This document shows positions 1 through 12,584 of a DNA stretch of 64,000 nt, one piece after another. The notes beneath the pieces are model-generated. The model searched no databases and was not told where the DNA came from. It worked only from the letters and a program-made list of their open reading frames with translations. Source of the DNA: Calycina herbarum (taxonomy: Eukaryota; Ascomycota; Leotiomycetes; Helotiales; Pezizellaceae); contig LLEY01000004.1 of assembly GCA_001414485.1 (NCBI GenBank), forward strand, positions 186,001 to 250,000, given 5' to 3'. A program made the position numbers and the translations under genes. Each line of letters starts with the position of its first letter. Position 1 is the first letter of the stretch.

Positions 1-1740
1 TATATTTATCGAAGTATCGTAGCTATTCTAGGTCTGTCTTATTATTAGTCTATCTATTACTTATAGGTTTAATAACTTAGTTATATAGAAGGCTGTTCTT
101 AGTATATTAATTTATAAGATAATTCTTCTTTTAAACTATTAAAAATAGAGATATACTCTAACCTTTACTATTAATATAAGTAATTACTATAGCTTATTCC
201 CGATTATCTAGCTAAACTATCTTATCTCTACTACGCTAATTAGTATATATAACTACTATTATAGAGTAGATAATATCTATTATAAAGCCTGTCTTATTAA
301 AGTTATAGAAGTTATAATCTAAAACGTTATATTTTACTCTTATATTCTCTACTAGTCGAAACTACGTACTAATTAGCTTAGGATCTTCGTATAAAGCTCT
401 TTAGAAGTTATAAACGCGATTAAAACACGTCTTTAAAACTAGTTGTTATTATACGAATTAATATATCTAGAGCTTTCTAATACGTTTTCTTCTCTACGAT
501 TTAAGAATATAATTTACTATATCTTCTACGCTAGCTAACTAAGGCGTAAACTCTCTAGAATCTAGGTCGAGTATATATTAAAGAAGTACTAACTCTTCTA
601 ATTCAGTTAATTTCTAATTAGAAGGTCGGCGTTCGCTAAGAGTAGTTCGTTCGTTTATTCTATTACAAAGTATAGAACGTAGTATATTATAGAGTTTCGT
701 AGTAGTCGTAGAGTTAAGTCTTTTAGTAGTTCGAATAGCCTCGATAGCTAGAATAATTCGTACTTCTTAGGTTTAAATAGATATTATAGTTGTTAAGAAA
801 TCGCGTATTAAAGTTAGAGAGTAAATAATAAGAGGAAAAGTAGCGAGGTACTAATATTAGCGAAGTACTAATAAACTATATTACTTATATTAAAGATATT
901 AAATAAGATAATAAGATTAATAACTAAGTTAAGTACGAAGCTCTTATCTAATAGTAGACGTGCTAGTCTTATATAGAACCTTCGTTCTTTAAATATATCG
1001 TCTATATCGCTTATATCGCTTATATCGCTCGCGATTAAGACGATTAAGACGATTAAGACGATTACGTTATATATCTATATATAACTTCTAATAGTCTTAT
1101 AATAGTGAGATTCTAAAACTCTTAAATACCTTCTATATTACTAATTCCCTCTTATACTACCTTCTATTTCTAGATGTCGTATCTTATTCTATTAGAGCGC
1201 TATCTAGACTACTTACTACGTAACTATAATTCGTAATACTATACTAGCTAGTTAGAGCGTAAATCCTCTTATATCTAGATTAAGTATATATCGAACAAGT
1301 GTCTTCTTCTCTAAGTCGTTTAATTTATAATAATTAGGTTTAGTTTCGAAGTAATAGATTTAGCTAGCTATTCTATATCAAAGTATTATTTTAGAGACTT
1401 TATAGATTTTTATAATAAAGCGACGACTAAGTTTTTTAGATATTCGAATAGCCTCGATAGCTAGGATAATTTATGCTTCTTAGGTTTGGATTTCTATAAT
1501 TAGTTATTAAGAAAACATATATTAAAGTTAGTAAGTAGTAAAGTAGAGGAAAGTATACTACTTAGTAATATATACTACTCGGTAATAAACTACGTTATAT
1601 ATATAACTAGATAGATTTATAACTAAGTTATGTTAATACTAATTAGTATTTTATATAGATTAGATTACTTAGTTATAGACCTACTTATACTCTCTAAGAT
1701 AAGCGTCTTTAGCTAACTAAGTATTTTTATCGACCTTCGG
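1..1740. repeat. AT-rich RIP-degraded repeat block
   Basis: The block is dominated by TA, CTA and TAG steps and has very few CA or TG dinucleotides, while the sequence from about 1740 on has ordinary composition. No long open frame survives. This is the signature of repeat-induced point mutation acting on a transposable element in ascomycetes. Inside it are short tandem units (tatatcgct near 1003-1029; cgattaaga near 1032-1065) and a degenerate direct duplication (about 725-895 versus 1437-1605). The element class cannot be read from what is left. The block may extend past the left edge. Confidence 0.85.
725..1605. repeat. degenerate direct repeat pair inside the RIP block
   Basis: Roughly 170 bp at 725-895 recur at about 1437-1605 in the same orientation. 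Both copies contain the string cgaatagcctcgatagcta, then a stretch ending in cttcttaggttt, then a purine-rich tract and an aataaactac/aataaactat end. The copies are clearly diverged. They could be relic terminal repeats or an internal duplication of the mutated element. Confidence 0.6.
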
Positions 1741-2242
1741 TCAGATGCGGATTGTATCCTCAGGGAAAGTTATTGGAGAAAATGCTTCCCCAGCAGTTTT
1801 CGAAGATTCACTTGTGGCAATTCTGGAAGATAAATTAAACGGTCTCTTAATAGCGTTGAGCATGCAGGTGGGGAGCGTTGGGAGGGCATCCCCAAATTAC
1901 AGGGTTCAGGTGCGACGTCATCCAGAGCTCAACCCGTCCCGTCTGAACAGGCCATGCCAGCCATGTCAGCCATGCAAACCATGCAAACCAAATGGTGCAG
2001 CTCTGAACTTGAACTTTATCTCCTCTTCCCCTCAACCCCGCAACATCTAGTATCTCGCCATATTCCAACGGAGCTCTACACCACCCGCACTTGGAGAAAG
2101 AAGAGCTACATAATTTGCGAAAGTGCTCCCAGAATTGAGCTCTCCTCAAGTTGAGAAGCTCAATTTACCCATAAACCCACCATTTCGTCACCAGCTCCAC
2201 CTAGACTGACCAACACGATTTCCGAGTTACACCCACCACACC

Positions 2243-4727
2243 ATGGACAGCACAAACGAAAACTCCAGCAACTCCATGGTAAACGGAGGAGCTGCAAATG
2301 GTCTGCCAAACGACGGCACCGGTATGTAAAGCTTGGGAAGCTTCAATTCCCATTCTTAGTTCTGGCAGATAAGCTAATTCCCTTCTCTGGCAGGTGTCGT
2401 CCAGCTCGATCCATGGCTCGAGCCATTCAAGGATTCCCTCCGAGACCGATACAGTAAAGTCCAAAAGTGGATGAAGACAATAGACGAAACTGAAGGTGGT
2501 CTGGAGAAGTTTAGCAGAGTCTGTAATTTCCCTGGGGTAATTCGAGCATGCGAGACTGACGATACATGCGAGGATAGGGAACCGAGAAGTTTGGCTTCAA
2601 TGTCGACAAAGACAACAACATTACCTACAGGGAATGGGCGCCTAATGCCACGCAAGCATTCCTCATTGGTGAATTTAGTAATACATTCCCCTATCGTGTA
2701 CCTCCTTGTGAGGCAAACTGACGCCATGCAGATGATTGGAGTCGAGAATCACACCCTATGAAGAAGGATCCGTTTGGTGTTTTCGAAGTCGTAGTCCCGG
2801 CAAAGGATGGAAAGCCTGCCATTGAACACAAGGCCAAGATCAAGGTATATAAGCTATGTTTCTGCTATTACTTTCTATATATACTAATTCTATAGATTTC
2901 CATGATCACACCATCGGGAGAACGAATTGAACGAATTCCAGCATGGATCAAGTACGTCACGCAAGACCTCGCGGTATCTCCAGTTTACGATGCTCGATTT
3001 TGGAATCCCCCAGAATCTGAACGGTATGTTTTCAAGCACCCAAGACCAAAGAAGCCAGAGAGTGCTAGGGTATACGAAGCACATGTCGGTATTTCCTCTC
3101 CGGAATTGAGAGTATCTACATACAAGGAGTTTACAAAGAACATGCTTCCAAGAATCCACCACCTCGGATACAACATAATTCAACTTATGGCAATCATGGA
3201 GCACGCTTATTATGCAAGTTTTGGCTACCAAATCAACAGCTTCTTCGCTGCCAGCAGTCGATACGGAACTCCAGATGACTTGAAGGAGCTCATTGATACT
3301 GCTCATGGCCTTGGTATCACGGTTCTTTTGGACGTTGTCCACTCACATGCATCGAAGAATGTCCTTGATGGACTTAACGAGTTTGATGGTTCCGATGCAT
3401 GCTATTTTCATGCAGGTGCGAAGGGTAAGCATGAGCTGTGGGACAGCAGACTATTCAATTATGATAGTCATGAGGTCTTGAGATTTCTTCTCAGCAATTT
3501 GCGTTTCTGGATGGATGAGTACATGTTTGATGGTTTCAGATTTGATGGCGTTACTAGCATGCTTTATACCCATCATGGAATTGGAACGTAAGTAAAGTAT
3601 CCATACCGTATCTGTTTTCTTTACTAACACAAATCAGGGGATTTTCCGGCGGCTATCACGAGTACTTTGGTCCCTCTGTTGATGATGGCGGTATCGTCTA
3701 CCTTATGCTTGCAAATGAGATGCTTCATCAATTGTACCCAGAAATGATTACAATTGCTGAAGACGTTTCTGGTATGCCAGCGCTGTGTCTTTCACTATCT
3801 CTGGGAGGTGTCGGTTTCGATTATCGACTCGCAATGGCTATTCCTGATATGTGGATCAAGATTTTGAAAGAGAAGAAGGACGATGAGTGGGACTTATCCA
3901 ATATTGCTTTCACTTTGACAAACCGACGTCATGGCGAAAAGACAATTGCTTATTGCGAAAGCCACGATCAAGCGTAAGTTTATTCAATCTTTTCGGGCTT
4001 GCTTGAACTGACAATTTTAGCCTGGTCGGAGATAAATCTATAATGATGCATCTCTGTGACGCGGAAATGTATACCAATATGTCCAACTTGACACCTTTCA
4101 CACCCATCATTGAGCGTGGAATGGCTCTGCACAAGATGATTCGACTCTTGACCCACGCTCTTGGTGGTGAAGGATACCTCAATTTCCAAGGCAACGAGTT
4201 CGGTCACCCCGAGTGGCTCGATTTCCCCCGAGCTGGAAACGACAACAGCTTCTGGTATGCTCGACGTCAATTCAATCTAACCGAAGACCACGATCTCCGG
4301 TACAGATTCCTGAACGAATTCGATGCCGGAATGAACAACACAGAAGCCAAGTACGGCTGGCTACACTCCCCTCAAGCCTACATCAGTTTGAAGAATGAAT
4401 CAGACAAGGTTATTGTTTTTGAGCGTGCGGGCTTGGTTTTCGCGTTCAACTTCCATCCTTCTCAGAGCTTCCCGGATTATCGAATTGGCATTGAGCAAGC
4501 TGGTACTTATCGCGTGGTTCTCAATACGGATCTTAAGGACTATGGTGGGTTTGAGAGGATTGATAGTGGGACTAGATTCTTTACTACGGATATGCCCTGG
4601 AATGGAAGGAAGAATTTTACGCAGGTTTATTTGCCTACGAGGACTGCGGTTGTAAGTTGCATGAATCATTAATGAGTTGTGCTTTACTGAGATGATATAG
4701 GTTCTTGCTCTTGAGTCGACTTTGTAG
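2243..4727 (+). CDS. GLC3: 1,4-alpha-glucan (glycogen) branching enzyme
   Basis: Cytosolic GH13 enzyme that makes alpha-1,6 branches in glycogen. Eight exons join cleanly: 2243-2321, 2394-2518, 2578-2677, 2732-2844, 2896-3587, 3638-3973, 4021-4651, 4701-4727, giving 700 residues, the usual fungal length. The N-terminal CBM48 part has the [20 protein letters not shown] block. GH13 conserved regions follow in order: DVVHSH (about residue 284), DGFRFDG with the nucleophile Asp (about 350), AEDVSG with the acid/base Glu (about 411) and ESHDQ (about 480), then [13 protein letters not shown]. The last exon is only 27 bp and adds VLALESTL; reading through its GTAAGT donor would change the C-terminus. 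The next gene lies tail-to-tail about 1.6 kb away. Identification is very secure. Confidence 0.96.
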
Positions 4728-6333
4728 TTTGTGAGGTTCGGCTAGGTACAGAGGGGTTAGGTACATACTGGGTGACTTGTTTCAAGGGGATGATGGTGTT
4801 TGGGGGAATTTAGATATTTGCTTTTCGCTTCATGGTACATAGCTCTTTTTTTGCGTTGCCTTTGCTGTTGATTATCGGAATATGAAAAGGCACCCTTTTT
4901 CGATGATTTGTTGGTCTTTGAACATTTGGTCGTGAGGTTTGTTGGTCTATTTGATACAAAAAGAAACCATGAAAGGGCTGAACGTATTTTCAAAACCAAG
5001 CCAGTGTGAACACAAACTACTCCACTGCTCACTACTACTCGAGTAGTACTTTTGAGTAGTAGAGTAGAGTATAAGTAGGGGGTCAGATGAGTAGAGTAGA
5101 GTAGTAGTCACTACTCTACTCTACTCTACTATACTCATTGCTCACACTGAACCAAGCTAGGTTCATGACTATGTTACCTTACTTCTGGTGTGTTCTTATG
5201 TGCAGTTTTCTGAGATGGTGATACTTCGTGAGAGCCCTCGCGGGCCCTCGAGAACCCACGGAAACCCTTTAGTTTTCCGGTTGCACCAACCTAATTTACT
5301 TTTGTTGTTCCAAAATGTTTGGGATGACTGTGGAATATTGTTTGAGAAGGGTTTGGAGAATGAAGAAAGTTGCCTTTTGCATTTGCAACGGCAGTTTATG
5401 AGTTCCAGCAAGTATAATGTTTGCAGTACGACAAGGCGATTGCGACGAACCACTTATAATGCAGTTATACCGCCAACTTTTAGAAGATCTTTGATTCTTT
5501 CCTGTGTGTTGATATTCTACTCTCTAGCCCCAAGTCTTAGATTTTTGTAGTCCGACAATATGCTTTTCACGTAGCTCAGCTGGAAAAAAGTATCTTCAAT
5601 CCTCATCGCCTCTCCCAAACCTTAAATCTAATTTTTTTTTAATCCCAGAAGTCCTCTCGTCAGGATACCACTATAACCGCCCTCTCAACCCTCACAAAAT
5701 AAAAGAAGAGAACAGCGGATACAGAGGGTTGTGGACTAGAAGCCGCGTGATGTAAACTCGTAAGTTCACAAACTAAAAATGAGCAGGCTGTGAACTAAAA
5801 CAATGAGCACTTTCTCAATTGAAATCAGGGGAGTGAGAAATGAGAAGCAAATCAAGCATCGTGACTAGAAAGCCACTTTTGATATCGTAGGAGTCCTGTA
5901 CTTTGATTTTATGCCTTATCGAACAACGCAAGGCTAGGAGGAACAGAAAAGGGCTGGTGTGGAATATATGGTGGCATCAGTGAGATGGGTCTGGTTACTT
6001 GTCAAGAAAGTAGACCAAGGAGGTGAATATAATGGATAGAAATAATTAGATGGGAATTAAAGTTGGGAAGGGTTCTTTCACGAAAGGCCGAAGAGGGCAC
6101 AAGGGAGCCCACGAGAGCAATTTACAAGCAGTGAAGGGCTGACAAGAATTTCCGAAAGAGAAAATTTGATGTCGAAAACAGTCGCTTCAACAAAATTTGG
6201 TTATGGAGGTTGTCATGATTTTATTTCATTGCCTGCTATTCTCCTACAAGAGCATCCATTATGCCGAGAGAGTCGTAAATGCAGCCATATGCAATCCCAT
6301 AACACCCCAGAACACCATCCAAGTACCAGTAGT
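4728..6333. other. gene-free interval between GLC3 and RPS15
   Basis: Apart from the GAGTA/TACTC microsatellite and hairpin at 5027-5143, I see no exon chain here. The longest frames (for example 5188-5550) have no recognisable protein character. It should contain the 3' ends of both convergent transcripts. Confidence 0.5.
5027..5143. repeat. GAGTA/TACTC microsatellite with perfect hairpin
   Basis: Pentamer-like gagta and tactc units face each other. At 5089-5104 the sequence gagtagagtagagtag is followed by a 6-base loop (tagtca) and then its exact complement at 5111-5126, so a 16 bp stem can form. It lies about 360 bp beyond the branching-enzyme stop codon. Confidence 0.85.
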
Positions 6334-7082
<749 letters not shown>

Positions 7083-7599
7083 TTTTGCGGTAGTTGATGG
7101 TTGTTGAAAAATGGATTGTTTTATCGAGAAGGGCACCGCTTTGTGGGATTCGCTTGGTGTAAAAAAGGCACGTGGGGGTTAATCTGCTTAGTCAGCCTTT
7201 TGCCCTCCGCGGGCGAAATCTTGGCACTCATTCTGCGACTTGGTGATTTCGAGAAGTGTTGGGTGAATTCGTTTTCTTGATAGGGTTCCTCTTCGGAGGA
7301 AAGGCCAAATTTCTGGTGTCCTGGGGAGGATTTTCAGGCTGATTAAAGGGCAAAAGTATCATTGTTCACAAATATCACTAGTTTGGAGAAGATAAAACGT
7401 GGAAGAATCACGTCTTGATTGCACTATTTGGTATGCATGATGTTATTCCTTCATGAGAAGATTCAGAAGATTCGTAACGTCCGTCCCTAGACCCCCAAGA
7501 CATGCAAACCGTAGGCAAAATCTGCGAACCCCCGCGAATCCCTGACCACATGTAATCGTAGGCACACGGATCGTATTCGTCGCATCATGAATTGACTGC
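7083..7599. other. interval between RPS15 and P2
   Basis: About 0.5 kb holding the RPS15 promoter and the 3' end of the P2 transcript. No exon is visible. Confidence 0.5.
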
Positions 7600-8038
7600 T
7601 TAATCGAAGAGACCGAATCCCATATCCTCGTCGGACTCTTCCTTCTCTGTAGCAGATTGTCAGAAGCGTTCGTGGCATTGAATTGAATGTAAAACATACC
7701 CTCTTCCTTCTCCTCGACCTTCTCCTCAGCGGCGGCACCACCAGCGGCAGCTCCTCCAGCAGCAGGTGCACCACCACCGGATCCACCAGATGGGACGGAG
7801 GCCAACTTGGCGGAACCCTCGGTGATCAGCTGCCAACAGTATTAGTACCCCAAATGATAGAATCGCGGTTGTCGCATACCTCTTGGATATCCTTGCCCTT
7901 GAGCTCGGAGATGAGGGAAGAAAGGCGCTCATCATCAGCCTCGATACCGACGGACTCGAGGACGGTCTTGATGTCCTTCTCGGAAGGAGCGGTCTTGCCA
8001 CCGAGGGAGAGGAGGAGGTAGGCTGCGAGATGCTTCAT
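7600..8038 (-). CDS. RPP2: 60S acidic ribosomal protein P2
   Basis: Stalk protein of the 60S subunit that recruits translation factors. Three exons: 8038-7880, 7829-7700, 7646-7600, giving 111 residues. It starts [15 protein letters not shown], has the Gly/Ala-rich hinge and ends in the universal acidic tail [11 protein letters not shown]. The second intron splits the Glu/Lys run just before that tail. ATG 8038 is chosen because it gives the canonical P2 N-terminus; an open frame continues upstream only as far as 8095 and lies in a probable 5'-UTR intron. P2 rather than P1 because of the [10 protein letters not shown] start. Confidence 0.96.
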
Positions 8039-8045
8039 TTTGATG

Positions 8046-8126
8046 CTGCGGAAGGAGGGGTTGTCAGTACATGCGCTTGAAAGGCAGCAAGCCAAGGGAG
8101 CTGAGAGGGAGTCAAGGGAGACTTAC
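8046..8126 (-). other. probable 5'-UTR intron of P2
   Basis: On the minus strand a GTAAGT donor (8126-8121) and a CCGCAG acceptor (ending 8046) sit just upstream of ATG 8038. Introns in the 5' leader are common in fungal ribosomal-protein genes. This is inferred from splice signals only. Confidence 0.6.
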
Positions 8127-8677
8127 GATTTGATTTGTGTTTGGGATGAACAGGAGAATCAATCACTTTAACCGCGAGTTGGGCGGAGACTGAAACGACA
8201 AGTTCTTGAAGTTTTTGGTTGTAGATTCTTGAGGACGAAATTCCGTTGATTTTGGACTTGCCCGCCCCGAACTTTCTTTGTGGGCTGCTTATCATTGGCC
8301 ACTTGCCGAGGCGCGCACGATCCACTTAAATACCACGTGACTACACTTGAAAGTGAGCTGCAGGGTTTGAGAGTACGGGCTTGATCGTCTATTATTACAT
8401 TTACTGAGTATAAGTTCCCACCCACTGAAAACTCTTAATGGCCGCCTAATAGGGTAACTTAGGTGCTCCGTACACGATGCAACTTTTTTATCACACACAA
8501 GTCAACCATAATAAACAGCATTTCAAGGCAATAATAATTGTTTTAGTCCATTTCAGACTCAAGTACTGAGACTTGCACTATGTGTTATGCATCATTAGCC
8601 AACGCCAGGGCCATGCTATAATTAGAATCCAGGACTTCTTCATCCGTTAGTTGTGAAAAGCCAGTAATTCATGTGCC

Positions 8678-10538
8678 TCATGAAGTGGATTCGATCTTAA
8701 TTTTAGATCTAAATGCAACCTGATCATCCTATTTCAACTGTCAGTGAAAGGTTCGAGACCAAAAGCTGCACTGGAAAACTCACCTCTGCCTTCCGTTTGC
8801 CTAAAACGGGCTCCGGTGTTGCCTTTTTCAATATCGAGCTCAAATCTTTGGTTGCTTCTGCATAACAACTTGCATGAAATATCCTATCTCCAACCTTTCG
8901 AGCATCCATCCAAACGAATTCATCGGCATTATAAAGCCACTTTGGTTCAAATTTTTCTTGGCAGATGGGACAATGACTGCTAGCTAGAGCGGGGTCGTCA
9001 GGAACGGGCAAATATTGCAGTTCTGGTTTGCTATCTACGCTGGAACTAGCAATCCCGGAGCCATTTAGCCCTTCACTGGGGGCCGTAACGTTGTCGCCCT
9101 CCACTTCACGAGACTTGATCCAATCCTGATGTCAAAGTTAGCGAAACCATTTTCTCCCATGGAAATGGAAACTTACCATCTCATCCACATACAGACTCCG
9201 ATGTTGTCCATTCTTTTCTGCTTCTCTCATCCTTTGGTGAACCTTGAAGTGCCAATCCATATGATCGGCTTTCTTCTTTCTGCCTGCTTCATCAGACTGA
9301 AAACGACGCCCACACTGCGTACAAGCTGTGCCAAGTTTTTCATACAAACGAGATATCAAATGTGGTCGAGGTCTAGACATTGTTAGTCACGAGGCGCAAA
9401 ACAGCAAGATAGGAAGTTCTTACAATTTCAAGGAGTGGGGATCAGAGAAGACAACATCATTAGGTAGTTCAGCCAAGGCTGTCCTAGACACTGGCGTTGA
9501 ACTTTGAAATGGAGGGGTTCTCACAACAGGTGGCGTGCCGATATGGGGTGGTGGTGGGTTAACAAACGAAGGAGGAAATCCCGGAATGGAGGCGGGGAAA
9601 GGGGGTTTGCTGGTTGGCGGTGGTGCAGCTGGAGGTGCAGCAGGAAGTCTGCCAGTAGCGCGTAGGAGGTCGAGCAGCATAGAAGGAGGTAATTGAGTAG
9701 GTATAGGATTGGAGTTGTTTGGAATGGGAGGCTGTACAGGTGGTTGACCATAAACAACAGGTAGATTAGGAAGAGCAGTTGGGGGCGGAGGTCGATATAT
9801 AGTTGGAGGAGTGGGTATAGCAGCTGGAGGCTGTTGTCGATAGTTGTTTGGTGGTGGGGGAATGTTGGATGGAGGTTGTTGTCGATAGTTCGGGGGTGTA
9901 GGAGTCTCTCGATGGGGAATAGAGCCGACACTGGGTCGTCCACGATGTTGTTGCTGATTTCGGAGAAATTCGTTATGAGCTTGAACTGCAGACGTCTTGG
10001 CCTTGATTAATGCATTCTCGATGGGGCTTGTCACATCTCTTGGGAATACAGGTCTCGAATCCAAGGCACCTGGTACTGGCTCTTTCCATGTCTTCAACAT
10101 CTCGTCCATCTTTCGTCGTACGTTTGTATCCACCAAAGCATATGCTTCCATAAAGGTCGCATACAGTCCTCGGGACAAGAATATGGTGTATGGAGTCCCG
10201 ACATTTTTGACCACGGAATCGAGAACATAGAAAGCGGGTAGTTTCTTTTGAGGTGAGGTCTGCCGAAGTGTAAGCAACAATGTCAAGTGATTTACGGAGA
10301 TTTAAAAACACAAGAATTAAAAGATGTGAACACTAGAAAATCTAGTTGGAAGCTAAGAAAATCCCTTTCCTACCTGCTTGATGTGTGTCTTCAAAGCCTC
10401 GGATATGGCGTAGGCATGCTCTGTATTTTCTCTTGCTATGACGGTTAGATTGCTGATCTCATACCGAGAATTCAAAGTGAGATCGAGAAGAGCTTGTCGA
10501 AAGTCCTCCGCAACACCTTCAGATATCTCGGAATTCAT
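8678..10538 (-). CDS. PCF11: PCF11, mRNA cleavage and polyadenylation factor with CID domain
   Basis: Component of cleavage factor IA that binds the RNA polymerase II C-terminal domain and acts in 3'-end formation and termination. Five exons: 10538-10374, 10259-9424, 9372-9177, 9125-8784, 8728-8678, giving 529 residues. The CTD-interacting domain fills about residues 1-140, with DFRQALLDLTLNS, PAFYVLDSVVKNVG and the FLSRGLYATF stretch. A Pro/Gln-rich linker follows. The C-terminal half carries two Cys clusters typical of Pcf11: CTQCGRRF plus a HMDWHF block, and CPICQEKF with the WLYNADEFVWMDA stretch, that is, the Clp1-binding and zinc-binding region. The final exon adds DDQVAFRSKIKIESTS. It is divergent from the next gene. 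Confidence 0.93.
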
Positions 10539-11254
10539 GATGGGCTATGGAAAGGCTGGAAAAAGTGAGACTGCTTGTGCTTGTGAGATGATCTGGTCTG
10601 GTCTGGGCAAAGGCTTCCACAATGAAAAATGTCTTTGTCTCTCAACTCAGATCCTATCCTCCAGACTTTGGACGCCGGAAAAGAAACTTGTCAACAACAG
10701 CTAACTAACTCCACGCAATTGCATTCAACTCAGTGATAACAAGAAGTGTGTATTTGATGACTGCCAATCCACCAGACGGCCACCTTGCTCTTGCGCTTGC
10801 TCTCGCCCTTAGCTCTTGCTTGTGATTCCCACGCCCTTGCACCTGCTCCCCAAATCCAGCGCGAAGCCCCAAATCCTCAGTATGAATAGAATAGTGCGCT
10901 TGACGAAGCGTATGAGCGGTCGTTCTATGCGAAATCGGTTCTGCGGTGGTGGCGCACTCAAAGACTCTGGCGTGTTCCCGTCGATGTGGGAATGATTATT
11001 GACGTTGCGAGGCGGGAAGGATGGAGGCTAGCAGTTTTAAGCTCTCAGCAGGTTATTAGTAAGCGCGTGCTCACTAGCGCAGGTGAATGAAGAGCCGCCT
11101 TGGTGGCTTGTGGGGCGGCGATCGGCTTCAGATACCCCAGACCAGAGTCTCGTCGCAACTTTGCCAACAACCTTCCTAGACTCCCTACCATTCACTCACT
11201 CACATACCGCAGACCTTTCTCATCACCTTCTATCGTCAATAAACCATCGCAAAC
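10539..11254. other. divergent promoter interval PCF11 / I9 inhibitor
   Basis: About 0.7 kb between two start codons. No exon, RNA gene or repeat was recognised. Confidence 0.5.
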
Positions 11255-11601
11255 ATGAAGATCGCAATTTTCTCCATCCTGGCCCTCGCTGCCGTGGCCC
11301 TCGGTGCGACAGTACCACAGAAAGCCGTCATCATCTCGTACCCCGACGAGACTCCAGATGCAATCTTGGAGCAGGCAAAGGCCGGTATCAAAGCCGCCGG
11401 AGGGATGATTACTCATGAATACAAGCTCATCAAGTAACTACTCAGACTCTTTATTGACACTATACCTTCTAACATTCCACCAGGGGTTTTGCCGCCAAAG
11501 CACCAGCGAAGATTCTTGAGCAAGTCCAGACCTGGGGAAACGACTACCACGCTGTAATCGAAGAGGATCAAATGGTATCGATCGTAGGTGGCGTACAGTA
11601 A
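11255..11601 (+). CDS. small secreted I9-type proteinase inhibitor
   Basis: Two exons, 11255-11433 and 11484-11601, give 98 residues. Residues 1-18 form a good signal peptide (MKIAIFSILALAAVALGA). The rest is an inhibitor I9 / proteinase-B-inhibitor-like domain: KAVIISYPDETPDAILEQ, then AGGMITHEYKLIKGFAAKAP, and ending HAVIEEDQMVSI. This fold is the propeptide of subtilases and also occurs alone in the yeast vacuolar proteinase B inhibitor, which has no signal peptide. A secreted stand-alone copy presumably inhibits or chaperones a secreted or vacuolar subtilisin; the partner is not in this window. The intron splits the Lys-Gly pair before the domain's second half. Confidence 0.85.
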
Positions 11602-12584
11602 ATTGGGAGCTGGCAGTGGCTTGTATGCCAAAAGGATTCAACGGGAGCCCTTTGATGGGAGAACAACACACGCTATGATACACACATATTCTGGGACACG
11701 GGTTTGGCGTATGGGTTTGCTTTGGGCATGATATGGGACGGAGTAGATCAATTTGGGGGAGGCGCAAAGATGATTCCAGGTAACCTTGATTTGGGTTGGA
11801 TCTCCTCAGGAGAACAATCTATTGTCGAAATTCCATTTGAAGGAAAGGGATCCGCAGGTTTAGAATGATACAATCACACCTCGTGGTGTAATTCTCTCCC
11901 TTCCACCAAATACCACCTTGGGGGTAACTCCATTGCGCTCTCAAGTGTCTACATTCAGGCCGAATCACCAGGGGTTTAGGAAATCGTGACAATTACTTTC
12001 TCTTCCATAATTGTCCTAGGAAAATTAAGGCAACATAAATTTAATTATTCCATCCCGTTAGAATAATTCATTTGATTTCCCGAGTCTTGCTTAACAATTT
12101 GGTATTCTGGTTGCATTGCTATCAATCCCCGCTCCGTGGGGAATAGACATGGATTGCCTAGGTCTTAGCTGCTAGTAGAAGTATTCAAGGTCTAATCAAT
12201 GATAAAACTGGTCAGCATGGCAAGACTTTGCTTCTCTTTGTGGAGTTTGTGAAAGCCGTAGTAAACAATTTTACTGCTTGGATTTGATAGGACAAAGCTA
12301 TTGTCTTTGTCACGGTTGGGCTGATATGCGAGATCGCATAGGTCTGAGCTTTATTTGGCCGTCGCGTCCTTCAGCAAGAATACAATGAAACCATTTGGCA
12401 TAAAGCGGTTCCTTGCAAGTATCTCGAGAACAGAAGATGGAAAACGACATGAAATTCAGCAACACCGCTACGGCAAGTGCAATCTAGTCCCCTTTATTGT
12501 CTCGAAATAAACCCCGACGAACCGACAGCACACACATACACACACATACACACGCAAGGTCCTAGAGACCACATAATCGCAAAT
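11602..12584. other. interval between inhibitor gene and HOOK
   Basis: Nothing recognisable except a CA-rich CACACATACA tract just before the HOOK start (about 12530-12556), which lies in its 5' leader. Confidence 0.5.

Noticed and set aside
1007..1065. Short regular repeats in the AT block considered as a CRISPR-like array
   Set aside because: Units are 9 bp and contiguous without spacers; this is a eukaryotic RIP-mutated repeat.
5188..5550. 120-codon plus-strand frame after GLC3
   Set aside because: Low-order composition, overlaps another frame on the minus strand, no family resemblance and no splice partners.
10353..10704. Plus-strand frame opposite PCF11 exon 1
   Set aside because: Shadow of the real minus-strand exon encoding the CID domain.
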